Positions 1 through 8,475 of a stretch of 64,000 nt of DNA are shown piece by piece. Position 1 is the first letter of the stretch; the number at the start of each line of letters is the position of its first letter. A program made the translations under genes and the position numbers. The DNA comes from Flavobacterium sp. TR2. GTDB taxonomy: Bacteria > Bacteroidota > Bacteroidia > Flavobacteriales > Flavobacteriaceae. The notes under the pieces were generated by a model. It saw only the letters and a list, made by a program, of their open reading frames with translations, did not search any database and was not told the origin of the DNA. Location: contig NZ_CP104307.1 of NCBI RefSeq assembly GCF_025252405.1, positions 2,852,001-2,916,000 on the forward strand. The letters are read 5' to 3'.

Positions 1-1848
1 CCTCTAGGTTATACTTCTTCTAAAGAATATGCAGAGTTGGAGTGGCCAATTGATATTACAATCGCTTTAATTTGGGTTGTAATGGGAATTAATATGATTG
101 GAACCATGCTGCGTCGTAGAGAGCGTCACCTGTATGTTGCAATCTGGTTTTATCTAGCCACATTTGTAACAGTAGCGGTGTTGCATATCTTTAACAATAT
201 AGAAATTCCAGTTTCAGGTTTAAAAAGCTACTCAGTATATGCAGGTGTTCAAGATGCGCTTGTACAATGGTGGTACGGGCACAACGCGGTGGCATTCTTC
301 CTTACAACTCCGTTCTTAGGATTAATGTATTATTTCGTTCCAAAAATAGCAAACAGACCTGTTTACTCTTATAGATTATCTATTATTCACTTTTGGTCTT
401 TAATCTTTATATATATCTGGGCTGGGCCACACCACTTATTGTATTCTGCATTGCCAAACTGGGCTCAGAATCTTGGGGTTGCATTCTCAGTTATGCTAAT
501 TGCTCCGTCTTGGGGAGGTATGATCAACGGTCTTCTTACATTAAGAGGAGCTTGGGATAAAGTTCGTGAAGAGCCAGTTTTAAAATTCTTCGTAGTAGCA
601 ATTACAGGTTATGGTATGGCAACTTTTGAAGGGCCGATGCTATCTTTAAAAAATGTAAATGCTATTGCGCACTATACAGACTGGATCGTAGCGCACGTTC
701 ACGTAGGGGCTTTGGCTTGGAATGGTTTCATGTCGTTTGGTATTATCTATTGGCTGATTCCAAGAATGACAAAATCGGAGTTGTTCTCTAAGAAATTAGC
801 AAACTTCCATTTCTGGATTGGCACTTTAGGTATTATCGTTTATACAATTCCATTATATGTGGCAGGTTTCCAGCAAGCATCTATGTGGAAACAGTTTAAT
901 CCAGACGGTACTTTAACTTATGGAAACTTTCTTGAAACAGTAACTGCTATTATGCCAATGTATTGGATGAGAGCTATCGGTGGTACTTTGTATCTAGTAG
1001 GAATGCTGACATTGGTTTATAATATCATTATGACAGTAAAAGCTGGTAATACAATCGAAGATGAATTGGCTCAGGCTCCAGCATTGCAAACAATAAAAAG
1101 TGGTAGATTAAGTGGAGAAAAATTCCACTCTTGGTTAGAGAGAAAACCAATTCAGCTAACTATTCTAGCTACAATTGCAATTTTAATTGGAGGTATCATT
1201 CAGATTGTTCCAACGATTATGGTAAAATCAAATATTCCTACCATTTCAAGCGTAAAACCTTATACGCCTTTAGAACTTGAAGGACGTGACTTGTATATCA
1301 GAGAAGGTTGTGTAGGATGCCACTCGCAATCAGTACGTCCATTTAGAAGTGAAGTGGAGCGTTATGGAGTTCAGTCAAAAGCAGGAGAATTTGTTTACGA
1401 TCACCCATTCTTGTGGGGATCAAAACGTACAGGGCCAGACTTATTGAGAGTAGGTGGCAAATACAATGATAATTGGCATTTTAACCATATGTGGAATCCG
1501 CAAAGTACATCTGCAGGATCAATTATGCCAGGTTACAAATGGCTGTTTGATAACAAACCGATGGACATTTCATTGACTCAAAAGAAAATGCAGGCCATGA
1601 TTTCATTAGGTGTGCCATATTCTCAAGAAGATGTTGCAAATGCACAGAAAACGTTAAGAGAGCAGGCAGTTAAGATAGAGAAAAGCTTAGAAAGCGATCC
1701 TGATTTTGTTAAGAGTTACGAAGACAGCCGTAAAAAAGCTGAAGCAAAAGGCGAGAAATTCATTCCGATGAACGAAAGAGAAATCGTTGCTTTGATCGCT
1801 TATATTCAAAGACTTGGTACTGATATTAAAGTAAAAGAAACTAAATAG
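1..1848 (+). CDS. ccoNO: cbb3-type cytochrome c oxidase, fused subunits I and II (CcoN-CcoO), 5' end missing
   Basis: Catalytic core of the high-affinity cbb3 terminal oxidase of the inner membrane, fused to its mono-haem cytochrome c subunit. The frame is open to base 1, so the true start lies outside the window; the TTG at 37 is only the first in-frame alternative codon. The N-terminal part is a multi-pass membrane protein with the heme-copper signatures WWYGHNAVAFF and AHVHVGALAWNG, whose histidines bind haem and copper. After a further membrane segment comes the CcoO part with the haem c motif CVGCH (bases 1309-1323) and the typical SQSVRPF continuation. CcoN and CcoO are separate proteins in Proteobacteria; the fusion is a known Bacteroidota arrangement. 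First visible gene of the cco operon; ccoQ follows after 7 bases. Confidence 0.96.
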   Translation, partial: PLGYTSSKEYAELEWPIDITIALIWVVMGINMIGTMLRRRERHLYVAIWFYLATFVTVAVLHIFNNIEIPVSGLKSYSVYAGVQDALVQWWYGHNAVAFFLTTPFLGLMYYFVPKIANRPVYSYRLSIIHFWSLIFIYIWAGPHHLLYSALPNWAQNLGVAFSVMLIAPSWGGMINGLLTLRGAWDKVREEPVLKFFVVAITGYGMATFEGPMLSLKNVNAIAHYTDWIVAHVHVGALAWNGFMSFGIIYWLIPRMTKSELFSKKLANFHFWIGTLGIIVYTIPLYVAGFQQASMWKQFNPDGTLTYGNFLETVTAIMPMYWMRAIGGTLYLVGMLTLVYNIIMTVKAGNTIEDELAQAPALQTIKSGRLSGEKFHSWLERKPIQLTILATIAILIGGIIQIVPTIMVKSNIPTISSVKPYTPLELEGRDLYIREGCVGCHSQSVRPFRSEVERYGVQSKAGEFVYDHPFLWGSKRTGPDLLRVGGKYNDNWHFNHMWNPQSTSAGSIMPGYKWLFDNKPMDISLTQKKMQAMISLGVPYSQEDVANAQKTLREQAVKIEKSLESDPDFVKSYEDSRKKAEAKGEKFIPMNEREIVALIAYIQRLGTDIKVKETK

Positions 1849-1855
1849 CAGCATT

Positions 1856-2050
1856 ATGTTTGAACAGATAAAACACAATATGGAAACGATATCGGGTATA
1901 GAAATTTACCCGATTATTTCCCTCTTAATTTTCTTCTTATTCTTCGTAGGATTAGGCATTTGGGTGTTCTCTTACAGAAAAGAAAAAATTCAAGAAATGA
2001 GTAATATACCTTTAGATGAAGGACTTAGTGTAATCACAAAAGATAGATAA
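1856..2050 (+). CDS. ccoQ: cbb3 oxidase small subunit, CcoQ/FixQ-like
   Basis: A 64-residue single-pass membrane protein between ccoNO and ccoP. It has one strongly hydrophobic segment at about residues 18-40 (PIISLLIFFLFFVGLGIWVF), followed by a short charged cytoplasmic tail (SYRKEKIQEM). Length, topology and position fit CcoQ, a non-catalytic subunit that stabilises the complex. Sequence conservation in this family is low, so the call rests mainly on context. It starts 7 bases after ccoNO and ends 2 bases before ccoP, which implies co-transcription. Confidence 0.85.
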   Translation: MFEQIKHNMETISGIEIYPIISLLIFFLFFVGLGIWVFSYRKEKIQEMSNIPLDEGLSVITKDR

Positions 2051-2052
2051 AA

Positions 2053-2991
2053 ATGAAAAAGTTTTTCCCAGTATATGTTAGAGTACCGCTGATTTTCTTC
2101 ATCGTATTTGCTTTGATGGAATTTTTTATAGACTCGGGCGATAAGCCGGCTTTTATAAAATATCCTATGGTATCGCTCTTTTTATTTGTCTTTTTGTTTA
2201 TTCTGATTGCTATCGAAATTACGCTTAGCGCTGTAAATCGAGTGATGTATCAATTACTATCGCCTGAAGAAAAAGCACAAAGAGAACTTGAAGAAAGTTT
2301 AAGCTTTAAAGAAAGCACTTGGTTTAAAAACCTAATGCACAAATTGACTAAAACAGAGCCAATTGAAAGAGAAGCCGACTTGTTAATGGATCATGATTAT
2401 GACGGAATCAAAGAGCTAGATAATAATTTGCCACCATGGTGGGTATATTTATTCTACATCTGTATCATTTTTGGAGTAATTTATGTGGTTCGTTATGATG
2501 TTTTAGGAGCCGATGATCAAGAAATGGAGCTGAAAAAAGAAATGGCGCAAGCAAAAATTGATGTTGAAGAATACATGAAAACTGCTCCAGATCTAATGGA
2601 TGAAAAAACAGTTGTTCTGCTTACTGATGAACCAAGTTTAGCAGCAGGAAAAGAAATTTTTACGACCAATTGCGCTGCTTGCCACCGTGCAGATGCAGGA
2701 GGACAGATCGGACCAAACCTTACAGATGATAAATGGATTTTAGGAGGAGGAATCAAAAATCTATTCCACACCATTACAAATGGCGGTAGAGATGGAAAAG
2801 GGATGATTGCCTGGAAAGGAACCCTTAAACCAAAAGAAATACAAAAAGTGGCGAGTTATATTCTATCTCTACAAGGAAGTAATCCTAAAGATCCAAAAGA
2901 AGCAGAAGGAGAAGTTTGGGTAGACGATAGTGCCCCTAAAACCGATGCTGCTGCCGCAACCACAAAAGATACCACAGAAGTTAAAAAATAA
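2053..2991 (+). CDS. ccoP: cbb3 oxidase cytochrome c subunit III (CcoP), single haem
   Basis: Membrane-anchored c-type cytochrome of the cbb3 oxidase, passing electrons towards CcoNO. The 312 residues hold two N-terminal hydrophobic segments (about 7-25 and 36-57), a third at about 129-148 (the CcoP_N-like helix with its PPWW start) and a C-terminal cytochrome c domain. Only one CxxCH motif is present (Cys207, Cys210, His211), with GMIAWKG supplying a likely Met ligand; classical proteobacterial CcoP has two haems. The last ~30 residues are a low-complexity D/A/T/K tail. ccoG follows after 10 bases. Confidence 0.93.
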   Translation: MKKFFPVYVRVPLIFFIVFALMEFFIDSGDKPAFIKYPMVSLFLFVFLFILIAIEITLSAVNRVMYQLLSPEEKAQRELEESLSFKESTWFKNLMHKLTKTEPIEREADLLMDHDYDGIKELDNNLPPWWVYLFYICIIFGVIYVVRYDVLGADDQEMELKKEMAQAKIDVEEYMKTAPDLMDEKTVVLLTDEPSLAAGKEIFTTNCAACHRADAGGQIGPNLTDDKWILGGGIKNLFHTITNGGRDGKGMIAWKGTLKPKEIQKVASYILSLQGSNPKDPKEAEGEVWVDDSAPKTDAAAATTKDTTEVKK

Positions 2992-3001
2992 TTAGAATAT
3001 C

Positions 3002-4420
3002 ATGTCAAATTTACCAGACGAAGCTTTTAGAAATACCATTGGAACAATAGATGAAGGTGGTAAACGAAAATTTATATTTCCTAAAAAACCGTCTGGTAAA
3101 TTTTATGATTATAGGAAAATTGTCAGTTATGTTTTATTGGCAATTTTATTCATAAATCCATTTATTAAGGTTAATGGGAATCAGTTCATGATGTTCAATA
3201 TCTTAGAACGTCGTTTTAATATTTTTGGATTCCCTTTTTGGCCTCAGGATTTTTATCTCTTCGTAATTTCAATGCTTGTAGGCGTTGTCTTTATAATTTT
3301 GTTTACCGTAGTTTTTGGAAGGATATTTTGTGGCTGGATCTGCCCGCAGACTATTTTCTTAGAAATGGTTTTCCGTCGCATAGAATATTGGATCGATGGG
3401 GACCGAGGTTCTCAGAGTCGTTTGGCAAAACAAGAATGGAATGGCGAGAAAATTAGAAAAAGAGTTTTAAAATGGACTATATTTTTCTTAATCTCTTTCC
3501 TTATTGCTAATGTTTTCCTTGCTTACTTGGTAGGAAGCGATGCATTATTCTTAATGATTGAGCAAGGTCCAGTAAAACAAGCAAGCAATTTTATAGCACT
3601 GCTTATCTTTACGAGCGTTTTCTATTTCGTTTTTGTATGGTTTCGCGAACAAGTTTGTATTATCGCCTGTCCTTACGGAAGACTTCAAGGTGTTCTTTTA
3701 GACAATAAATCTATAAATGTTGCCTACGATTTTGTGCGTGGAGAAAAAGAAGAGGGACGTGCAAAATTCAAAAAAAATGAAGATAGAGCCTTAACCGGAA
3801 AAGGAGATTGCATCGATTGTCTTCAATGTGTTCATGTTTGCCCTATGGGAATTGACATTAGAAACGGAACACAGCTAGAATGTACAAACTGTACAGCTTG
3901 TATAGACGAATGCGATCATATTATGGAATCTGTAGGATTGCCAAAAGGTCTTATTCGATACGCTTCTGAAGACGAAATTGCCAAAAAAGAACCTTTTAAG
4001 TTTACAGCACGAATGAAAGGATATACAGCTGTTCTCTTCATTTTATTGAGTATTTTTGTTGGAATGCTGTTTTTAAGAACAGATGTTCAAGCAGTAGTTT
4101 TACGCTTGCCTGGCCAGCTGTTCCAGCATAATGGAGAAAAAATCAGTAATGTTTATACCTATAAAATTGTAAACAAAACAATGAAAGATTACAACGATAT
4201 ACATTTCGAATTAATTGATCAGAAAGGAGAAATTAAAAACGTTGGCAAAAAGCATTTTAAAATAGCTAAAGAAGGAATTTCTCAAGGAACATTATTTATT
4301 GAAATTGATGAAGTTTTGTTAGAAAGCGATAAGACGAAAGTAAAAATTGGAGTTTATAATGGTTCTGAACTTTTAGAAACAACAACTACAAATTTCTTAG
4401 GACCGCGAAGTTTTAATTAA
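3002..4420 (+). CDS. ccoG: cytochrome c oxidase accessory protein CcoG (RdxA/FixG family)
   Basis: Membrane iron-sulphur protein of 472 residues required for cbb3 assembly; CcoG has been described as a cupric reductase supplying Cu(I) to the oxidase. Hydrophobic helices occur at about residues 38-55, 80-105, 155-178 and 192-212, with the motifs CGWICPQ and CIIACPYGR typical of the family. A ferredoxin-like pair of 4Fe-4S clusters starts at Cys270 (CIDCLQCVHVCP) and continues with CTNCTACIDECD. After a last helix (about 340-358) the C-terminal ~110 residues form the periplasmic immunoglobulin-like domain usual in CcoG. Part of the cco operon. Confidence 0.95.
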   Translation: MSNLPDEAFRNTIGTIDEGGKRKFIFPKKPSGKFYDYRKIVSYVLLAILFINPFIKVNGNQFMMFNILERRFNIFGFPFWPQDFYLFVISMLVGVVFIILFTVVFGRIFCGWICPQTIFLEMVFRRIEYWIDGDRGSQSRLAKQEWNGEKIRKRVLKWTIFFLISFLIANVFLAYLVGSDALFLMIEQGPVKQASNFIALLIFTSVFYFVFVWFREQVCIIACPYGRLQGVLLDNKSINVAYDFVRGEKEEGRAKFKKNEDRALTGKGDCIDCLQCVHVCPMGIDIRNGTQLECTNCTACIDECDHIMESVGLPKGLIRYASEDEIAKKEPFKFTARMKGYTAVLFILLSIFVGMLFLRTDVQAVVLRLPGQLFQHNGEKISNVYTYKIVNKTMKDYNDIHFELIDQKGEIKNVGKKHFKIAKEGISQGTLFIEIDEVLLESDKTKVKIGVYNGSELLETTTTNFLGPRSFN

Positions 4421-4437
4421 AAATATAGTATTATGAA

Positions 4438-4484
4438 ATCGCCACAAAATAGATTTTGTGAAGCAAAAACACAAAAAAAGGCGA
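4438..4484 (+). promoter_or_regulatory. nested inverted repeat between ccoG and ccoH
   Basis: Inside the 101-base ccoG-ccoH gap, outer arms ATCGCC (4438-4443) and GGCGAT (4479-4484) enclose a perfect 8-bp hairpin CACAAAAT / ATTTTGTG (4443-4450 and 4453-4460). There is no U-run directly after it, so it is a weak terminator at best. It could adjust read-through or mRNA stability within the cco operon. The function is inferred; the base pairing is visible. Confidence 0.35.
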
Positions 4485-4521
4485 TAACATATTTGACAAA
4501 TAACAAATAAAATCTACAAAT

Positions 4522-4971
4522 ATGAAATTTAATTGGGGTACAGGTATCGTCATTGCATTTGGATTGTTTATGACCTTTATTTTATATTTTGTGTTTGAAG
4601 TACAGTCAAATTCTAAATACGATAATGATTTGGTTGTCGAAGAATACTACAAACACGATACGCACTTTCAGGAAGAAATGGCAAGAATTCAAAACGCACA
4701 CGATTTGCAGCACAAACCATCAATCAAATATACTGGAGAAGGTGTGGCTGTAACATTTCCTGCAGGATTTGAAAGCGACAAAGTGAAAGGAAACATTCAA
4801 TTGTATAGACCTTCAAACAAAAAATTCGATTTTAACACTCAAATTGCTTTAACCAATTCAGAAATCATTATTCCGCAGAAAAAGTTAATAAAAGGACGCT
4901 GGGATGTGAATATGGAATGGCAGTATGAAGGCAAAAAATATCTCACTAAAGAGGTTATTTACGTAAATTGA
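4522..4971 (+). CDS. ccoH: FixH/CcoH family protein, cbb3 oxidase assembly
   Basis: A 149-residue protein with one N-terminal membrane helix (about residues 6-28, TGIVIAFGLFMTFILYFVF) and a periplasmic beta-rich domain. It matches the FixH/CcoH layout, including the early acidic-aromatic stretch NDLVVEEYYKHD and a C-terminal RGRWDVNMEWQYEGKKY-like segment (here KGRWDVNMEW). CcoH is thought to help CcoNOQP assembly together with CcoG. It lies 101 bases after ccoG with an inverted repeat in the gap. Confidence 0.88.
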   Translation: MKFNWGTGIVIAFGLFMTFILYFVFEVQSNSKYDNDLVVEEYYKHDTHFQEEMARIQNAHDLQHKPSIKYTGEGVAVTFPAGFESDKVKGNIQLYRPSNKKFDFNTQIALTNSEIIIPQKKLIKGRWDVNMEWQYEGKKYLTKEVIYVN

Positions 4972-5029
4972 TAAAAAGTTAAGACAGAAAATTATATCGC
5001 CCTTGCGAGACAGGGATTATATATTAATC

Positions 5030-5110
5030 TCTACAAGATTTAAGGTTCCGCTAGGAGCAAAAGATTTGTAGAAAATAATATGCATTAATATGAGAATGTC
5101 CCGTAGGGAC
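5030..5110. repeat. pair of small palindromic repeats downstream of ccoH
   Basis: The 182-base gap between ccoH and the TauE gene contains two stem-loop units. One is bounded by TCTACAA (5030-5036) and TTGTAGA (5066-5072) around the core GGTTCCGCTAGGAGC. The other is GTCCC-GTA-GGGAC (5098-5110), followed directly by TACATATTA. A related tail, GAGCGACATATTA, occurs in the larger hairpin at 56605-56671, so both probably belong to one intergenic repeat family. Confidence 0.5.
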
Positions 5111-5153
5111 TACATATTAAATAGTTTGGTAAAATAATATAAAGACATACAAA

Positions 5154-5855
5154 ATGTTATTCTCTGCTTTCTTTTTAGGTCTAATCAGTAGTCTGCATTG
5201 CGTTGGAATGTGCGGACCAATTGCCATGATGCTTCCTGTAGATAGGCAAAATGAAGCTAAAAAAGCTACGCAGATCATGACTTATCATTTTGGCAGATTA
5301 ACAGCTTATTCAACAATCGGATTGATTTTTGGATTACTGGGAAGAGGTTTTTTTCTAGCAGGATTGCAGCAGAAAATGTCAATAATTATTGGTGTAATCA
5401 TGATTGTTGCAGTTTTAATACCAGAGAAAAAATTTGCCCAATACAATTTTTCTAAACCTGTTTATAAAATCATTTCTAAAATTAAATCGAATCTGGGAAG
5501 TCAGTTTAAAAACAAAAGCTATAAATCGCTGTTTACAATTGGTCTTCTAAACGGATTTCTGCCATGCGGAATGGTTTATGTAGCTTTGTTTGGAGCAATT
5601 GCAATGCAAAGTGCTAGTCTTGGCGTACTTTATATGCTTTTATTCGGAATTGGAACCATACCATTAATGACAGTTGTGGTTTATGTCAACTCGTTATTAA
5701 AATTGCCTTTCAGAAATAAAATCCAAAAAGCAATTCCGTATGTAGCGGTAATAATTGGTGTTTTATTTATCCTTCGCGGATTAGGATTAGGAATTCCGTA
5801 TATTTCTCCGTCGAACATGAGTTTATTTGTGCAGCAGACTCCAAACTGCCACTAG
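5154..5855 (+). CDS. sulfite exporter TauE/SafE family membrane protein at the end of the cco operon
   Basis: Six-helix inner-membrane protein of 233 residues. The start MLFSAFFLGLISSLHCVGMCGPIA with its CxxxC motif (Cys16, Cys20) and a second metal-type motif NGFLPCGMVYVAL near residue 138 are characteristic of the UreH-like/CcoS-associated group found beside cbb3 oxidase genes. These are often suspected to move copper or another metal. The transported substrate cannot be read from the sequence. The gene is co-oriented with and 182 bases behind ccoH, and converges on hemN. Confidence 0.82.
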   Translation: MLFSAFFLGLISSLHCVGMCGPIAMMLPVDRQNEAKKATQIMTYHFGRLTAYSTIGLIFGLLGRGFFLAGLQQKMSIIIGVIMIVAVLIPEKKFAQYNFSKPVYKIISKIKSNLGSQFKNKSYKSLFTIGLLNGFLPCGMVYVALFGAIAMQSASLGVLYMLLFGIGTIPLMTVVVYVNSLLKLPFRNKIQKAIPYVAVIIGVLFILRGLGLGIPYISPSNMSLFVQQTPNCH

Positions 5856-5895
5856 AAAAAGCTTATCTCTTTAATTAAAAAAAAATATTTCAACA

Positions 5896-5926
5896 CATAG
5901 AAACATTCCCAAAGAATATTTCTATG
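5896..5926. terminator. possible terminator between TauE-family gene and hemN
   Basis: Perfect 8-bp inverted repeat CATAGAAA / TTTCTATG (5896-5903, 5919-5926) with a 15-base loop and A/T runs on both sides, between two convergent genes. The stem is AT-rich, so it is a modest candidate. Confidence 0.4.
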
Positions 5927-5964
5927 CATTAAAAAATATACTAAGAGTTTAATCTCAATTTAAA

Positions 5965-7329
5965 TCATACAGTCATCGAAAACAGATTTGTTTCCGGTGA
6001 CTTTCTTTTTAGATGCAAGTCAAATGCCATACAGATGTTGCGGACAAAAGGTCTTCCAGCTTCGGTAATCTTGATTTTATGGTCTTCAATGATAATTAAG
6101 CTATCGTTTTCTAATTCTTCTAGAGCAGTTAATACTTCAGGAAGTTCGGCAAAATTTAAAGATTCTCCAGCCCAGGAAGTTTCTAGTTCGCAGGTTAAAT
6201 TCAAAATGTGTTTTCTAATAATAAGATCTTCATTGTTTAAAATATGGCCTTTTACAACAGGAAGTTTGTCAGATGCTAAAATCTCGTAATATTCTTCTAG
6301 ACTTTTGGTGTTTTGAGCAAAACTATACCAGCTGTCGCTTATTGAAGAAACACCTAAGCCAATCATAACTTGAGTCTTGGAAGCGCTGTAGCCCATAAAA
6401 TTTCTATGCAGTTTTCCATTATGTGCGGCTTTGTATAAGCTGTCATCAGCTAACGCGAAATGATCCATACCAATTTCGTGATAACCATTTTGAATGAGAA
6501 GTTTTTTGCCAATTTCGTACAGTTTTCTCTTTTCTGCATCTTTTGGCAGGTTCTCGTCATTAAATCCACGTTGTCCATTTCCTTTTATCCAAGGCACGTG
6601 CGCATAGCTGTAAAAAGCTAATCTATCTGGTTTTAGAGAATTAGTTTTCTCTACCGTATCAACCACATCTTCAATAGTTTGAAATGGAAGTCCAAAAATA
6701 ATGTCATGTCCAATTGAAGTGTAGCCAATTTCTTTTGCCCAAAAAGTCACTTTGGCAACATTATGAAAAGGCTGGATTCTATTGATCGCTTTTTGAACTG
6801 TAGGAGCATAATCTTGCACGCCAAAACTCACTCGGCGAAAGCCTAAATCGTATAATTTTTTGAGCTGTTCGTGAGTAGTGTTGTTTGGGTGTCCTTCAAA
6901 ACTAAATTCGTGATTTTCTGCCTTTACAGCATAATTAAAAATTCCATTAATAAGACATTCTAAATTTTCTTTTGAAAAGAATGTTGGAGTTCCGCCACCT
7001 AAATGAATCTCTTTGATTACAGGTTTTTCGGGAAGCAGATCACAATACATTTTCCATTCTTTCAGAACTGCCTGAATGTATTTTTCTTCTACTGAGTGAT
7101 TTTTTGTAATGCGCTTGTTGCATCCGCAGAAAGTACACATACTTTCACAAAAAGGCAGGTGGATGTATAAACTTATCCCGTTTTTTGAATTGCTTTCAGA
7201 AAATGATTGCCTTAAAGTAGTAATCCATTTTTCGGATGTAAAGTCAGCTTCATTCCAATATGGAACTGTCGGGTAACTAGTGTATCTTGGACCTGGGACA
7301 TTGTACTTTTGAGTCAAAGAAAGTTTCAT
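5965..7329 (-). CDS. hemN: oxygen-independent coproporphyrinogen III oxidase
   Basis: Radical-SAM enzyme converting coproporphyrinogen III to protoporphyrinogen IX without oxygen, a haem step needed when the cbb3 oxidase works at low oxygen. The 454 residues fit the family. The cluster motif CESMCTFCGC (Cys61, Cys65, Cys68, with the extra Cys70) is followed by the SAM-binding EIHLGGGTPTFF and, further on, the GHDIIFGLPFQT and YSYAHVPWIKGNQR-type segments that separate true HemN from HemW. The ATG at 7329 gives the conserved start (KYNVPGPRYTSYPT). Its promoter carries a Crp/Fnr-like palindrome (7381-7394), consistent with co-regulation with the cco operon. Confidence 0.96.
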   Translation of the reverse strand: MKLSLTQKYNVPGPRYTSYPTVPYWNEADFTSEKWITTLRQSFSESNSKNGISLYIHLPFCESMCTFCGCNKRITKNHSVEEKYIQAVLKEWKMYCDLLPEKPVIKEIHLGGGTPTFFSKENLECLINGIFNYAVKAENHEFSFEGHPNNTTHEQLKKLYDLGFRRVSFGVQDYAPTVQKAINRIQPFHNVAKVTFWAKEIGYTSIGHDIIFGLPFQTIEDVVDTVEKTNSLKPDRLAFYSYAHVPWIKGNGQRGFNDENLPKDAEKRKLYEIGKKLLIQNGYHEIGMDHFALADDSLYKAAHNGKLHRNFMGYSASKTQVMIGLGVSSISDSWYSFAQNTKSLEEYYEILASDKLPVVKGHILNNEDLIIRKHILNLTCELETSWAGESLNFAELPEVLTALEELENDSLIIIEDHKIKITEAGRPFVRNICMAFDLHLKRKSPETNLFSMTV

Positions 7330-7350
7330 AATGACGGATTTAGTTTACAT

Positions 7351-7394
7351 CAAAATTAAAAGTTCAAGCCTAGACATAAAATGACAAATGTCAT
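7351..7394 (-). promoter_or_regulatory. hemN promoter with Crp/Fnr-like operator
   Basis: On the minus strand, TAATTTTG (7358-7351) matches the Bacteroidota -7 element TAnnTTTG, about 22 bases before the hemN ATG. No TTTG -33 element lies at the usual distance. Instead there is a 6-2-6 palindrome ATGACA-AA-TGTCAT at 7381-7394. Its centre is about 41 bases before the start site expected from the -7 box, which is the position used by Fnr-type activators. Motif and spacing are seen; the regulator is inferred. Confidence 0.5.
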
Positions 7395-7407
7395 GTAAAG
7401 AGCAAAA

Positions 7408-7435
7408 AAAAGAGGCCTAAAATAGAACCTCTTTT
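7408..7435 (-). terminator. terminator of the 7449-7925 gene
   Basis: Perfect 8-bp stem AAAAGAGG / CCTCTTTT (7408-7415, 7428-7435), 12-base loop. The A-run before it on the plus strand becomes the U-tract for minus-strand transcription, right after the stop of the 158-residue gene. Confidence 0.7.
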
Positions 7436-7448
7436 CTGAATTAAATAA

Positions 7449-7925
7449 CTAACGTGATATAGAATCTTGGATGATTTTAAGCCATTTTTTCGCAAACTGA
7501 TGATCTTGATAGACGCTAATCTGTTTGATGCGGTCATCGTCAAAATCATAGAATGGAATTATTATTTTTTTGCCAGTTTCTTTTTCCTGAAAATCAAAGT
7601 CAATTTTAACAATAGTGTCAGAACCAGCATCTGTTGTTGGAATGAGTTTGCATGAAGCAATTGTATTTAGATCGACATATATTGATTCTTGCTGATTTGG
7701 ATTGAAATTCATCAAAATAAACTTATTGCTTTTCTGATCAATTGTCAAAGTCTTATTATTGATTGATTCTGTTAAATCAAAATCCTCAGGATGGGTTGGA
7801 TTGAATCTTTTTTTTATGTTTAAAATTCTCGATTTGCTTGCTGCAGATGAACGTGCAGAAAAATATATTGGGATAGCAACAATAATTAAAATCACAATTC
7901 CCATTATTGTGGTAGTAGTTTCCAT
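7449..7925 (-). CDS. unknown small membrane-anchored protein
   Basis: I do not recognise this 158-residue protein. It has one N-terminal hydrophobic segment (about residues 6-25, TIMGIVILIIVAIPIYFSAR) and then a soluble domain rich in charged residues and beta-strand-like stretches (SNKFILMNFN, IVKIDFDFQE, KKIIIPFYDF). The layout suggests a single-pass inner-membrane protein with a cytoplasmic domain of the kind seen in small Bacteroidota proteins of unknown function. It has its own terminator and sits alone between hemN and another unknown gene. Confidence 0.7.
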   Translation of the reverse strand: METTTTIMGIVILIIVAIPIYFSARSSAASKSRILNIKKRFNPTHPEDFDLTESINNKTLTIDQKSNKFILMNFNPNQQESIYVDLNTIASCKLIPTTDAGSDTIVKIDFDFQEKETGKKIIIPFYDFDDDRIKQISVYQDHQFAKKWLKIIQDSISR

Positions 7926-8031
7926 AATGTTTTAATATAATAAATAAATGATATGCAAAACAGTTCTCGGTTTGAAAACAGTTCAGTGCTTGCAGAAGAA
8001 TAAATCTTCTAATGAAAAATCAAGTATTTAT

Positions 8032-8379
8032 TTACCAGAAAAAATGGAAAGCATAGAGTATGACTAAAACTTTTTTACTTTGAGTTGTAAAGAGTTTAGT
8101 ATATGCTGTAGTAAATGCAACAGTTTGATGCTGCGGGATTAGCGGTAAAAGATTGTCAAAACATTTAATTATTCCAGTAGGATTTGTTTTGATATTTGCC
8201 GCAAACTGATAACTCCCTTGAGGCTGTATAAATGCAGACGAATCGGGAATATCTTTGCAGAAGTTGCTATCGGATTTTTCCGTTTCAATTACACGTGCAG
8301 AAGCTTGGTCCGCCTGATAGGCAAACAGTCCTGCAAGTATAAGCGTAATAAGAATAACGGTTTTACGAATCCAATTCAT
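8032..8379 (-). CDS. unknown small exported protein
   Basis: 115 residues. The N-terminus MNWIRKTVILITLILAGLFA is a hydrophobic signal or anchor, followed by AYQADQASA, which would suit signal peptidase I cleavage. The rest contains two cysteines (about residues 41 and 73), a Ser/Thr/Gln-rich middle and a hydrophobic end (VLVILYAFHFFW). No family is recognised. The ATG at 8379 is the only good start. It is isolated from its neighbours by about 100 bases on each side. Confidence 0.55.
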   Translation of the reverse strand: MNWIRKTVILITLILAGLFAYQADQASARVIETEKSDSNFCKDIPDSSAFIQPQGSYQFAANIKTNPTGIIKCFDNLLPLIPQHQTVAFTTAYTKLFTTQSKKVLVILYAFHFFW

Positions 8380-8444
8380 GTCGGCGAATTTAAGTCATAA
8401 AACGCAATTAAAGAAATTTTATAGAATTAATTAACACTCAAAAA

Positions 8445-8469
8445 AAGTCCTCAACGTAATTGAGGACTT
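8445..8469 (-). terminator. terminator of the DoxX-family gene
   Basis: 10-bp perfect stem AAGTCCTCAA / TTGAGGACTT (8445-8454, 8460-8469) with a 5-base loop and an A-run at 8441-8446 that gives a U-tract on the minus strand, immediately after the DoxX stop codon. Confidence 0.85.
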
Positions 8470-8475
8470 ATGAGC

